Shown here in pieces: positions 33,148-41,758 of a DNA stretch of 43,579 nt. Origin of the DNA: an uncultured bacterium (lineage in GTDB: Bacteria > Verrucomicrobiota > Kiritimatiellia > UBA8416 > CAMZLY01). Below the pieces are notes generated by a model, which did no database searches, had not been told where the DNA came from, and saw only the letters and a list, made by a program, of their open reading frames with translations. The stretch covers positions 1 through 43,579 of the forward strand of contig CAMZLY010000150.1 of NCBI GenBank assembly GCA_947311825.1, in the 5' to 3' direction. The translations under genes were made by a program, and so were the position numbers. Position 1 is the stretch's first letter. Every line of letters begins with the position of its first letter.

Positions 33148-33807
33148 ATGTTTATTGCCATTTTAATAATAATAATCTTTTTACTAATAACTTCTATCAT
33201 TTTTATGCGAGTTAATAACACCAAAGCACTCAAAAAGTGTGCCGCCGAAACAAAAAATCTGAGTTCAAGAATCCGCAAACTGGCAACATCCCTAAATAAG
33301 GTAACTTTAGAAGCAAAAACAGCACAAACAAACGATGCTTGGCATTCTGAACTATTTTTACAATCACAGAATATCATTCTGGCATTTATGATTGATGATG
33401 ATATGCCTGGGAAAATTATTGCCGCCAACAATGCTGCATGTTTGGCACTGGAGTTCACCCGCGAAGAACTATACCAAAAGCCCATACTTGACATCGAAAT
33501 AATTGACGAAACATACCTCCAACAATCAGCCATCTCAAAAAGAAAAACTCCGATAACACTATCCAACGCCCTCAATCTCGGTAGCGACAGCACTACGGCA
33601 GGCCGAGCTATGCAGCTTACCATACAAAGAATAATAAAAGAAAAGAAAATTTCATATAAAAGTGGATACAAGACAAAAACCGGCAAACATATTCCTGTCA
33701 AAATCACCGCACAAATTTCATCCTATAATGGAGATAATGTTATAATTTGTAATACCCGCAACCAACTACCACAAACAGAATTAAAGAATGCTCTCTCCAA
33801 GACATAA
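33148..33807 (+). CDS. Hybrid sensor histidine kinase, N-terminal fragment (membrane anchor and PAS)
   Basis: 219 residues from the ATG at 33148, with AAAGGA six bases upstream; the ORF track starts 24 codons earlier without a signal. One membrane helix (FIAILIIIIFLLITSIIFM) is followed by a basic helical stretch and a PAS domain (IILAFMIDDDMPGKIIAANNAACLALEFTREEL to GKHIPVKITAQISSYNGDNVIIC). The frame then stops at 33805 shortly after TELKNALSKT. Removing two bases from the CTCTCTCC run at 33791-33798 makes the reading continue smoothly as NALQDISQRYKEFINNAPFGI into the kinase half. The gene is therefore broken by a small insertion, or is phase-variable. Confidence 0.8.
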   Translation: MFIAILIIIIFLLITSIIFMRVNNTKALKKCAAETKNLSSRIRKLATSLNKVTLEAKTAQTNDAWHSELFLQSQNIILAFMIDDDMPGKIIAANNAACLALEFTREELYQKPILDIEIIDETYLQQSAISKRKTPITLSNALNLGSDSTTAGRAMQLTIQRIIKEKKISYKSGYKTKTGKHIPVKITAQISSYNGDNVIICNTRNQLPQTELKNALSKT

Positions 33808-33905
33808 GTCAACGCTACAAGGAATTCATCAATAATGCCCCTTTCGGGATAGCAATATATTCAGGAATTCGACATTTAACTGAAGTAAACTCTGCATGCC
33901 TGCAC

Positions 33906-35393
33906 ATGTTCGGGTTCCCTGATAAAACAGAGTTTGTTAACTTTAATATTTTTGATAACCAATTTTTATCAGATAAAGTTCGCCGTGATATTAAAAAAGG
34001 AGAGTCCACCAGCTTTACCATAAACGTAGACTTTGATATGGCAATCCAAAAAGGTCTTTTTATATCAAGCAAAACAAGAACCGGAGTTTATAAGGTTATA
34101 TTCAGTAATATGGGACACGACAAAGAATACAATGCACGTGGATTTCTCATTACGTTCCAAGACATAACACAACAATACAAAACTGAAGAGGCTCTTCGTG
34201 AACGAGAAAAAGAGTTACACCAAGCACGGAAAATGGAAGCTATAGGTGTTCTAGCTGGTGGTGTGGCTCATGATTTTAATAATATATTAACCCCCATACT
34301 AGGATATTCTCAACTTGGTGTTGAACTTTGCCAAGAAGGCGACCAGCTACATCAATTTATGACCGAAATCCTTTCATCCAGTCGACGTGCCAAAGACCTT
34401 GTCGGACAAATCCTGACATTTAGCCGCCAAACAGAAGGAACCAGCCATCCCATAAGTGTAACACCTATTATTAAAGAAGTAATCAAACAGACAGCAGCAT
34501 CACTTCCTAACGGTATAAATATCACACGCATACTCAAAACAGAAGATGACCTTATTTTGGCAACCCCCACCCAGCTTCACCAAATTTTAATGAATTTATG
34601 CACAAATGCTGCACATGTAGTAAAGAAAAAAGGCAGTGGTGAAATTCAAGTGCGATTAAGTAGCTTCATTTTAGGGCGACATCATAAGCGTGAGTTCCCA
34701 CAACTTGTCACACGTGGCTACCTACTAGACGAAAAAAGGCAAAAATATCTTCGTATATCTGTAAAAGACACCGGTGATGGAATAGATGAAGAAACAAAAA
34801 AACACATTTTTGAACCATTTTTTACCACCAAACCAAGCGGCGAAGGCACTGGCATGGGATTAGCGGTTGTACAAGGCATTATCACGAGTCTTGATGGTGC
34901 AATTTCACTTGAGTCTGAAGAAGGAGAAGGGGCGGTTTTTCACGTTGTACTCCCTGTAGTTGATGCCCCACACGTTAAGCTAGCAAAGAATATACCAACA
35001 GCTCCTTCAGGAACATATACAATACTTTTTGTTGATGATGAAGTTGGCATTGTAAAACTGGCAGAGCATATGCTTAAGTCAATGGGATACAACGCCATAG
35101 TTACAAGTAGTAGCATAAAGGCACTTAAGATTTTTAAAGAAGACCCAGAAATCTATGACGTAATAATAACAGATCAAGTAATGCCGGAATTAACTGGAGC
35201 AGAACTTGCAAAACAGACCATATCCATCCGCCCCGATATTCCCATAATCCTCTGTACGGGATTTAGTGAAAGCCTAACAAAGGAAAAAGCAAGCGAAATA
35301 GGAATAAGAGAAATCATAATGAAGCCAATTGAAATGGCTGAATTAGCACAAGCAATCAACCGTGCGATCACATCAATCAATAAAACAGACTAA
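33906..35393 (+). CDS. Hybrid sensor histidine kinase, C-terminal fragment (PAS, HisKA, HATPase, receiver)
   Basis: 495 residues as tracked, but the reading frame is open from 33798 and includes the start of a second PAS domain (INNAPFGIAIYSGIRHLTEVNSA). A coiled region (REREKELHQARKMEAIG) leads to the HisKA box GGVAHDFNNILTPI, the N box HQILMNLCTNAAHVV, the G1 box VKDTGDGID and the G2 box GEGTGMGLAVVQG. A C-terminal receiver domain follows with FVDDE, the phospho-acceptor Asp in IITDQVMP, and IMKPIE. No native ATG is obvious, so it is probably translated only if the 2-nt frameshift upstream is corrected. Together the parts form a kinase of about 750 residues. Confidence 0.85.
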   Translation: MFGFPDKTEFVNFNIFDNQFLSDKVRRDIKKGESTSFTINVDFDMAIQKGLFISSKTRTGVYKVIFSNMGHDKEYNARGFLITFQDITQQYKTEEALREREKELHQARKMEAIGVLAGGVAHDFNNILTPILGYSQLGVELCQEGDQLHQFMTEILSSSRRAKDLVGQILTFSRQTEGTSHPISVTPIIKEVIKQTAASLPNGINITRILKTEDDLILATPTQLHQILMNLCTNAAHVVKKKGSGEIQVRLSSFILGRHHKREFPQLVTRGYLLDEKRQKYLRISVKDTGDGIDEETKKHIFEPFFTTKPSGEGTGMGLAVVQGIITSLDGAISLESEEGEGAVFHVVLPVVDAPHVKLAKNIPTAPSGTYTILFVDDEVGIVKLAEHMLKSMGYNAIVTSSSIKALKIFKEDPEIYDVIITDQVMPELTGAELAKQTISIRPDIPIILCTGFSESLTKEKASEIGIREIIMKPIEMAELAQAINRAITSINKTD

Positions 35394-35394
35394 T

Positions 35395-35751
35395 CTATTT
35401 ATGAACATGTCCAGACACATTACATGTCGGATTAGTTCCAATAGGCTGATAAGTATAAGCACCGTCCGCAGGACATGTTGGCTCACCGCCCTTAATAAAA
35501 GAATCAATACCATCAGCTCCAGACTTGTCTGAATCCAATACAGTATAACCATCCCTTTTAAATGCACTTAAAGCCCATTGCTCTTTAGCTGAACTTATTT
35601 GCCGCAAACCACTTATACAGACATTTGTCTGTGACTTTGTACGAGCAGCCATAAATGCAGGAATCGCTATAGTCGCCAACAAACCAATAATCGCAACAAC
35701 TATCATTATTTCTAAAAGGGTAAATCCTTGTTTTTTCTTATTTTTATTCAT
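35395..35751 (-). CDS. Type II secretion/type IV pilin-like protein (prepilin)
   Basis: 118 residues with a class III signal: a basic leader then KKQG followed by FTLLEIMIVVAIIGLLATIAIPAF. Cleavage is expected after Gly with Phe methylated and Glu at +5. The remainder is a short globular pseudopilin domain (ARTKSQTNVCISGLRQISSAKEQWAL) ending in an extension with two Cys. It stands alone, away from gspE/gspF 5-8 kb further on; such scattered prepilin-like genes are frequent in Lentisphaerota. It may be a minor pseudopilin of the same machine. Confidence 0.9.
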   Translation of the reverse strand: MNKNKKKQGFTLLEIMIVVAIIGLLATIAIPAFMAARTKSQTNVCISGLRQISSAKEQWALSAFKRDGYTVLDSDKSGADGIDSFIKGGEPTCPADGAYTYQPIGTNPTCNVSGHVHK

Positions 35752-36056
35752 TCCATCACCTACCGTTTCTTATTTCAGATTCGACAACTGAACTATACCT
35801 AGCACTTACAATGCCAATTCAATCAAAAGAACCTGTTACTTTATAAAAAAACACATTATATGAGCAGTTACAAGTAAAAAATATACTATTTTTTCATAAA
35901 TAAGAATAATTATCAAAAATAATCAATCTCTCAAAAATGACAACACAGGTTAGGCATGATTTAACAAATTTATGCCCGCTCATGCAGAAACGCAGGTTTT
36001 ACATGAAACTTTGCGGCAGCTAGCGGTAAACACATCGTTAATTGAAGTTTTATATT
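35752..36056. other. 305-bp intergenic region
   Basis: Between trpG and the prepilin gene, AT-rich. It should contain the prepilin promoter on the minus strand; a TATAAT lies in the half nearest the prepilin gene but has no convincing -35 partner. I see no gene or repeat in it. Confidence 0.45.
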
Positions 36057-36635
36057 TTATTCAACACCATCTACGATGCGAAGAAAATTACGAAGTAAGC
36101 GTTTACCAGATGGTGTAAGTACTGATTCCGGGTGAAATTGAACACCATACGTTTTATGTTCTGCGTGATGCATCCCCATGATTTCTCCGTCATCACTGGT
36201 GGCATTCACAATAAGCACAGGCGGAAGCGTAGTTTTATCAACTACCAACGAGTGATAACGTCCGGCAATGAATGACTTTTTCATGCCTTTGAATATTCCG
36301 GTTCCATCATGGTCAATCGGAGATGTTTTTCCATGCATTATTCTATCAGCACCAATAATATCTCCGCCAAATGCTACCGCCATTGACTGATGACCAAGAC
36401 AAACCCCCATAACCGGAATTTTTCCTGAAAAATATTTTATAAACTCTACGGAAACCCCGGCTCTTTTAGGATTACACGGTCCGGGAGAAATAACAAGACC
36501 ATCAGGCTTCATTGCTATCGCCTCTTCTAACGTTATTTCATCATTGCGAAATATTTTTAATTCAGCACCCTGAGTTGCCATCATCTGCACTAGGTTATAT
36601 GTAAATGAATCGTAGTTATCTATCAGTAAAATCAT
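36057..36635 (-). CDS. trpG: Anthranilate/para-aminobenzoate synthase glutamine amidotransferase subunit
   Basis: 192 residues. It provides ammonia from glutamine to the synthase. The class I GATase triad is complete: GVCLGHQSMA with the nucleophilic Cys, plus HPES (His, Glu) near the C-terminus (YGVQFHPESVLTPSG). Other landmarks are LLIDNYDSFTYNLVQ, ISPGPCNPKRAG and GRYHSL. It follows trpE by 46 bp on the same strand. In many bacteria such a subunit serves both tryptophan and folate synthesis, so pabA is an equal name. Confidence 0.95.
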   Translation of the reverse strand: MILLIDNYDSFTYNLVQMMATQGAELKIFRNDEITLEEAIAMKPDGLVISPGPCNPKRAGVSVEFIKYFSGKIPVMGVCLGHQSMAVAFGGDIIGADRIMHGKTSPIDHDGTGIFKGMKKSFIAGRYHSLVVDKTTLPPVLIVNATSDDGEIMGMHHAEHKTYGVQFHPESVLTPSGKRLLRNFLRIVDGVE

Positions 36636-36681
36636 ATTTAAAATCCCAAGCTTTCAGTTCCATCAAAACCATACAGCCATA

Positions 36682-38115
36682 TCATATTTTCAATCCATTA
36701 GCAGCCATATCAATCGCCTGTAATAATGCTTTTGCTTTATGACATGTCTCCTCATATTCCATATCTGGGTCAGAGTCATAAACAATTCCGGCGCCAGCTT
36801 GAACAGAAACTCTACCATCACACACATCAAGTGTACGAATAGTTATCGCAAGATCCATATTACCATTATAGCTTATATACCCCAATGCACCTCCATAAGC
36901 ACCACGCGGCTCCGGCTCTTGCTCATTAATTATCTCCATTGCTCGTATTTTTGGTGCACCCGATAATGTTCCGGCAGGGAATGTTGCCTTTATTACATCA
37001 TAAGCATCGAACTCTTTACATAAAACACCTTGAACATGCGAGACCAAATGCATTACATGGCTATAACGTTCTATCACCATATAATCAGTAACTTGAACGC
37101 TACCGTGTTCAGCTATACGCCCAAGATCATTACGACCAAGATCAACCAGCATCACATGTTCTGCCCGCTCCTTCTCATCTGAAAGTAGTTCATCGGCAAG
37201 TTTGCGATCCTCCTGCTCTGACTTTCCACGTGGTCTGGTTCCAGCAATAGGCCGTACCTCAACTTTACTACCGGTTAATCGTACCATAACCTCCGGCGAC
37301 GAACCAACAAGTGTCTGTTCACCTATTTTAAGAAAAAAAGTATATGGCGATGGATTTAACAATCGTAATGCACGATAAATCTGTAATGGCGGCAATTCTG
37401 TTTTTGCACTGAACTTTTGGCTTAACACAACCTGAATAATATCACCGTCAAAAATGTACTCTTTAGCATTTTTTACCATATCTTTGAATTTATCACGATT
37501 CATATTAGAACTGAACTCTACGGTAGGATATTTTTCAATCGTGGTAGTGGAATGTGCCATAATCTGTGCAGCTATTTTATCAATTTCGGCAATGGCGTCA
37601 TTATAAGAATCTTCGACAGAGGCTTCCTTTGATGGCGTAGTGCAAACGATAATCTTTATAGTATGACGCAGATTATCAAAAGCAATTATTTTATCAGCTT
37701 TAAGGAATCGTGTTTTTGGCACCATCCCATTTACGCCTAATTTCGGCTTAGGCATACGCTCAAATTCGCCTATAGACTCATAGCCCAAAAAGCCAACTGC
37801 ACCACCAAAAAAAGGCGGAATCCCCGGAACTTCTGCAACTTTAATATTTTTATATACATCACGAAGCGTTTCCACTTCGCTACGCCCCTCTGCCGAATGA
37901 TTGACCTCGAAAAGCAGTTCCGGATCAACACCTAGAAATGAGTATCTTCCCCAATTCTCACCGCCCTCAAGACTTTCAAGCAAAAAAGCATTTTGATGCT
38001 CAACCATACGAGCTAACACAGAAACAGGAGTTTCCATATCGGAAAGAATCTCCCGATAAACCGGTATTAAATCATATTCTTTAGCAAATTTTATATATTC
38101 TTCTAGCTTTATCAA
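36682..38115 (-). CDS. trpE: Anthranilate synthase component I
   Basis: 477 residues. It converts chorismate and ammonia to anthranilate, the first committed step to tryptophan. The N-terminal feedback region has the LLESLEGGENWGRYSFLG motif that marks TrpE rather than PabB. The catalytic half has QVVLSQKFSA, NPSPYTFFLKIG, GSSPEVMVRLTG, RPIAGTRPRG, AEHVMLVDLGRNDLGRIA and the TFPAGTLSGAPK-RAMEII block. The other trp genes are not in this window. No leader peptide or Trp-codon-rich attenuator was seen upstream. Confidence 0.95.
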   Translation of the reverse strand: MIKLEEYIKFAKEYDLIPVYREILSDMETPVSVLARMVEHQNAFLLESLEGGENWGRYSFLGVDPELLFEVNHSAEGRSEVETLRDVYKNIKVAEVPGIPPFFGGAVGFLGYESIGEFERMPKPKLGVNGMVPKTRFLKADKIIAFDNLRHTIKIIVCTTPSKEASVEDSYNDAIAEIDKIAAQIMAHSTTTIEKYPTVEFSSNMNRDKFKDMVKNAKEYIFDGDIIQVVLSQKFSAKTELPPLQIYRALRLLNPSPYTFFLKIGEQTLVGSSPEVMVRLTGSKVEVRPIAGTRPRGKSEQEDRKLADELLSDEKERAEHVMLVDLGRNDLGRIAEHGSVQVTDYMVIERYSHVMHLVSHVQGVLCKEFDAYDVIKATFPAGTLSGAPKIRAMEIINEQEPEPRGAYGGALGYISYNGNMDLAITIRTLDVCDGRVSVQAGAGIVYDSDPDMEYEETCHKAKALLQAIDMAANGLKI

Positions 38116-38139
38116 AATAGCTGTTTCCTGTTTTTATTA

Positions 38140-38173
38140 GAGGTTGCTTCCAAAACTACTGTACAAACTCCTC
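38140..38173. repeat. Foldback/MITE-like element, end fragment D
   Basis: 34-bp fragment similar to the left end of copy A: GAGGTTGCTTCCAAAACTAC compares with GAGATGCTTGCAAAACTACT. It finishes in ACTCCTC, which resembles the opposite end. It lies in the trpE upstream region. Confidence 0.5.
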
Positions 38174-38270
38174 ATTAGTTTTCGGTAAGAACAGTAGCAT
38201 GATTGAAAAAAATTACAAGTCACAAAACCACATAACTTACAGCTATTGCTATAAGAGTGAAAAAAGTTTC

Positions 38271-39323
38271 CTACTCCTCAAAGCCACGTTTTTTGCTATA
38301 AAAGTAAAAACTACCGATAATTGCGGCCCCAAAAACAGCCGTTACCAATGACATTATCTCAACAGAACCAAATGATTCAGGAATAAGATTGCATGGATAA
38401 ACAGTATCGCTATAACCCCCTGTAACCACAACAACGACTTTCTTGAACGGCCACAACACATAAAGCGAGCCGACCATCAAACCAATCATAAATGCCATCG
38501 TTATATTATAAAGTTTTTCCAATAGAAAATTCATAATCCTAGAAAAAACAAGCAATCCCACGCCAAGCCCCAAACAAAATACAGTCAACACAATCACTTG
38601 CCGGTCGCTGATAGCATGCAACACATCAAAATATGCACCTAGTAATAGTAGCACAAAAGAGCCACTAATCCCAGGCAACACCATCGCAGAAATCGCCAAC
38701 GCTGCAGCAAAGAACAAAAATACCAACCGTTTCACTCCCGGATGCTCAAAGCTAATAAAACCACTTTCGTCAGAGGTGGCAACAGCACCATCCAGCGATG
38801 CTACTTCTGCTTTTGCCACATCTTTTGCCATTGTCAACTCCTGCTTCGCCTTGACCTTTTCTACTTGCTCTTCTTCACTCACCAAAAAAGTCAGAGACAC
38901 CGTCATAACTAAAGCTAAAACAAATGATATTACTTCGCGCCACGACCTGCGTTTTAGATATTTATAAGGAAAAATAATAGAAACCATTACTAAACCAAAG
39001 AAAAAGGCATAAGATTGTGAATGATAATTCTCTAACATATTTTCCATTAGTTTTGATGTAGCAAGAATGGCAACAACCGCACCAACACCGATAATAGCCA
39101 TAAAACCGGCATCAATACGCTTCAACTCTGCACCCAAGTCTTTAAATGCACCCTTCTTAAACATAACAACAGCAAGTAAGGCTCTAACTAACGGCATCCC
39201 AACATTATGCAAAGCACCTATCATACGTTTATAAATACCCAGAATTAACGCCAGTGTTCCACCACTAACTCCAGGAATAATATTTGCCAGCCCAATCAAA
39301 AACCCTTTAAAAAAATTTATCAC
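38271..39323 (-). CDS. DUF368 membrane protein, undecaprenyl-phosphate translocase type
   Basis: 350 residues with about eight membrane helices and the family signature near the start (GLIGLANIIPGVSGGTLALILGIY) repeated in reverse-topology form later (LPGISGSFVLLLLGAYF). DUF368 proteins (PopT) were recently shown to recycle undecaprenyl phosphate back across the membrane. A charged loop of about 50 residues (EEEQVEKVKAKQELTMAKDVAKAE) splits the two halves. Its start overlaps the stop of the GT2 gene by 4 bp, so the two are coupled and lipid-carrier metabolism is the common theme. Confidence 0.88.
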   Translation of the reverse strand: MINFFKGFLIGLANIIPGVSGGTLALILGIYKRMIGALHNVGMPLVRALLAVVMFKKGAFKDLGAELKRIDAGFMAIIGVGAVVAILATSKLMENMLENYHSQSYAFFFGLVMVSIIFPYKYLKRRSWREVISFVLALVMTVSLTFLVSEEEQVEKVKAKQELTMAKDVAKAEVASLDGAVATSDESGFISFEHPGVKRLVFLFFAAALAISAMVLPGISGSFVLLLLGAYFDVLHAISDRQVIVLTVFCLGLGVGLLVFSRIMNFLLEKLYNITMAFMIGLMVGSLYVLWPFKKVVVVVTGGYSDTVYPCNLIPESFGSVEIMSLVTAVFGAAIIGSFYFYSKKRGFEE

Positions 39324-40012
39324 TTCCTATTTTCCTTTCTGAACTTCCTCAACATTCTAAAAAACCGCACCGTATCTTTTACCGGATTAATTTTACTCTT
39401 TTCATCTCCATAAATAACTTTTATCGGAACAGAACCTATTACGGCACTTTTCATTGCCAAAATCATTAATATTTCTGATTCTGCATTAAAACGTAACGAA
39501 CGACATTTTACATCTTTTATTACAGAACATTTATATAACCTATACCCACTTTGAGTATCAGGCACTTTCTGTTTCATTTTACGACTCAACAACCAGCTCA
39601 TAACTTTATTGGTAATTCGGCGAACGAACGGCATCTCTTTACTATTCCACATTCTATTACCAATCAATACATCATACTTACCATCTTTACAGGCAGATAA
39701 AAAAGAAGGCAAATCCTCTGCCGCATGTTGTCCATCGCCATCCATAGTTATAAGAAACTCATATCCATTATCATGCGCCCACTTAAATCCAGACTCAAGA
39801 GCAACTCCTTTGCCGCTATTATAATCCAACTTAACAACAACAGCACCAGCACTAGTGGCCTCCTCAGCAGTATTATCATTAGAACCATCATCAACAACTA
39901 CTACGCAATCAATATACGCTTTAACAGATTGGACAACCTTAGCAATCCGCCTTTCCTCACAATATGCAGGAATAACCACGCAACAGTCAGCTTTTTTATT
40001 TATAATTGTCAT
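39320..40012 (-). CDS. Glycosyltransferase family 2, dolichol-phosphate-mannose synthase-like
   Basis: 230 residues from the ATG at 40012; the ORF track begins 13 codons earlier inside heptamer repeats. An AAAGAAAG precedes this ATG. GT-A features are VVIPAYCEERRIAKVVQSV, VVVVDDGSNDNTAE, NSGKGVALESGFKWA, ITMDGDGQHAAEDLPSF (DXD-like), IGNRMW and PDTQSGYRLYK. It probably transfers a sugar to polyprenyl phosphate. It lacks the C-terminal membrane domain of larger relatives. Coupled with the DUF368 gene. Confidence 0.9.
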   Translation of the reverse strand: MTIINKKADCCVVIPAYCEERRIAKVVQSVKAYIDCVVVVDDGSNDNTAEEATSAGAVVVKLDYNSGKGVALESGFKWAHDNGYEFLITMDGDGQHAAEDLPSFLSACKDGKYDVLIGNRMWNSKEMPFVRRITNKVMSWLLSRKMKQKVPDTQSGYRLYKCSVIKDVKCRSLRFNAESEILMILAMKSAVIGSVPIKVIYGDEKSKINPVKDTVRFFRMLRKFRKENRK

Positions 40013-40028
40013 TTTCTTTCTTTTTAAA

Positions 40029-40090
40029 CATCCAACATCGAATTTTCTCATTCAGAATTGGATGTTGAATGTTGGATGTTCGACGTTCAT
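40029..40090. repeat. Heptamer array with inverted copy
   Basis: TTGGATG, TTGAATG, TTGGATG, TTCGACG in tandem at 40058-40085, with the reverse complement of part of it (CATCCAACATCGAA) at 40029-40042. Confidence 0.85.
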
Positions 40091-40126
40091 TTTATTTTTA
40101 CACAACTAGTTCTTCGCACGTCGCTT

Positions 40127-40199
40127 TCGGCTCACAGAGCCGACACTACATCTCACTCACTCATTCTTAATTTTTTGTAGCGTTGGCTCTATGAGCCAA
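40127..40199. repeat. Two REP-like palindromic units in opposite orientation
   Basis: Unit 40177-40199 is identical to unit 3351-3373 (palindrome TTGGCTC-TAT-GAGCCAA after GTAGCG). Unit 40127-40149 is an inverted, slightly diverged copy with TCGGCTC-ACA-GAGCCGA. Confidence 0.85.
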
Positions 40200-40267
40200 T
40201 CTTTCCCACAGGTAAGCTAGCCTTCAGGCGAGTTCGCATCCGAACAGCCACCATTCAAGCCTTTCGT

Positions 40268-40336
40268 AATCTGACGAATCAGACATATCGGACTGATCTT
40301 TCGCCTACCTCGCCCCTCCGCCCCTCCGCCCTTCCG
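40268..40336. repeat. Nonamer and octamer arrays next to gspF
   Basis: AATCTGACG, AATCAGACA, TATCGGACT, GATCTTTCG (9-bp period) followed by CCCCTCCG, CCCCTCCG, CCCTTCCG (8-bp period). The nonamers resemble those in scpB and aroA, the octamers those at the window end. Confidence 0.75.
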
Positions 40337-41542
40337 CTACCCCCCCGTCCCAAGCTGAAAAATAGGCATAAGCATAGCAGAGACAATGAACCCTACAAGA
40401 GCTCCAACCACAAGAATCATAATAGGCTCCACCAACGAAACGGCCAACCGACCCCGCTGTTCGCACTGTTTTTCATAATATATCGCAACTTCATCCATGG
40501 CTTCATCAAGCGTCCCGCCTTCCTCGCCAACTGCCGCCATATTAGTAACCATCGCCGGAAAATAGGTACTCCGTCGCAAGCCAGAAGAAATAGTTTCGCC
40601 ATTTTCAACAGTATTCTGTCTCACCACGTCAAGCTCATCACGTAAAACCACATTATTCACCGCCTGTGCACTCATATCCAAAGCACGGTCAATAGACATA
40701 CCGGCTCTAATTAACAATGAAAAAGTTCGTGCAAATCTGCTTATTTCAGACTCGGCAACAAAACGTCCGACAAACGGTAGCCGTAATTTTAGCGTATCAA
40801 AAAACAGACGCCCCTTTTCGAGAATGGCTATACGCTGAATAATGGCGCCTATTAACGCCAATATTATAAGAATCCAATACCAGTTAGCCGAGAAGAAATC
40901 ACTAGTTCCCATTAGAATTCGTGTAGGTAGCGGTAAATCATTATAATCCCTAAACAACTCCACAACACGTGGTAGAAAAAAGGCCAACAACCCAAAAACA
41001 GTTGCCAAACCAACCACAATAATTAACACCGGATACGCTAATGCGGCCTGAAGCTGACGTTTGATATCCTCTTCTTTCTCTCGCGAATCTGCCACTCGCA
41101 ACAAAATTATATCCAACGCCCCAGAAGCTTCGCCAGCCTGAACCATACTAATATATAGTTCCGGAAAATATGTAGGATAATCAGCCAAAGCAGCCGACAA
41201 CATATTTCCGTCTTTAATGGAGCTTTCAATACCACCGACAACCTTACATAGTTTAATATTTTCAGTCTGATCCGCTATAATAGACATAGCACGTAAAATA
41301 GAAACCCCAGCCTTAAGTAAGCTGGCCAACTGTCCGGTAAAAAGAGTAATATCCCTGAACTTTATCCTCTTACCAAATCCCAAATGATAATTCTTCTTTG
41401 CCGACGGTGCTTCTTTGACCCATACCGGCATCAGCCCCTGCATATCAAGCGACGCAATAACCGCATCGCGACTATCAGCATCCATAATCCCCGTTACAGC
41501 CTTACCAGGGCCGTCTTTAGCTTTATATTCATATTTCGGCAT
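40337..41542 (-). CDS. Type II secretion system / type IV pilus inner-membrane protein F (GspF/PilC)
   Basis: 401 residues. It is the inner-membrane platform that works with the ATPase to extend pseudopili or pili. Two T2SSF domains are visible, at about 70-190 and 270-395: LASLLKAGVSILRAMSII with MVQAGEASGALDIILLRVAD, and LLIRAGMSIDRALDMSAQ with AVGEEGGTLDEAMDEVAIYYE. Three membrane helices include ALAYPVLIIVVGLATVFGLLAFFLP and SLVEPIMILVVGALVGFIVSAML. The N-terminal YEYKAKDGPGKAVTG is typical. It is downstream of gspE but separated by 216 bp of repeats. Confidence 0.94.
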   Translation of the reverse strand: MPKYEYKAKDGPGKAVTGIMDADSRDAVIASLDMQGLMPVWVKEAPSAKKNYHLGFGKRIKFRDITLFTGQLASLLKAGVSILRAMSIIADQTENIKLCKVVGGIESSIKDGNMLSAALADYPTYFPELYISMVQAGEASGALDIILLRVADSREKEEDIKRQLQAALAYPVLIIVVGLATVFGLLAFFLPRVVELFRDYNDLPLPTRILMGTSDFFSANWYWILIILALIGAIIQRIAILEKGRLFFDTLKLRLPFVGRFVAESEISRFARTFSLLIRAGMSIDRALDMSAQAVNNVVLRDELDVVRQNTVENGETISSGLRRSTYFPAMVTNMAAVGEEGGTLDEAMDEVAIYYEKQCEQRGRLAVSLVEPIMILVVGALVGFIVSAMLMPIFQLGTGG

Positions 41543-41671
41543 ATTTATAAACCCAATCGCAACTCAACAACCGCTAATTGCAAAGTTTTTTGTTGACCTC
41601 AACTTCTCAAATACTCACGCAGTCGGGAAGATTTCCCGACCATAAAATACTTTTTGAGAAGTCATCTCTCC

Positions 41672-41747
41672 AGAACCCTTTTATAACTCCCTTAGAACCC
41701 TTTTAGAACCTTTTTTAACCCTTTTAGAGCCTTTCCTGAACCTTTTT
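41672..41747. repeat. Undecamer array between gspE and gspF
   Basis: Seven units, nearly all 11 bp: AGAACCCTTTT, ATAACTCCCTT, AGAACCCTTTT, AGAACCTTTTT, TAACCCTTTT, AGAGCCTTTCC, TGAACCTTTTT. They occupy the gap just after the gspE stop codon. Confidence 0.85.
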
Positions 41748-41758
41748 TGCCCCCCACT

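Larger units (their letters stand above)
40052..40336. other. Repeat-rich intergenic region before the gspF 3' end
   Basis: About 285 bp without a gene. It holds in order the heptamer array, two REP-like units in opposite orientations (40127-40149 and 40177-40199), a nonamer array near 40268-40303, and three octamers (CCCCTCCG, CCCCTCCG, CCCTTCCG) that abut the gspF stop codon at 40337. Confidence 0.8.

Noticed and set aside
33087-33707. 206-aa minus-strand ORF opposite the sensor kinase
   Set aside because: The plus strand has a membrane helix and a PAS domain; the antisense ORF has no domain.
38116-38270. trp attenuator or T-box before trpE
   Set aside because: No Trp-codon leader peptide, no T-box-like sequence and no terminator/antiterminator pair could be recognised.
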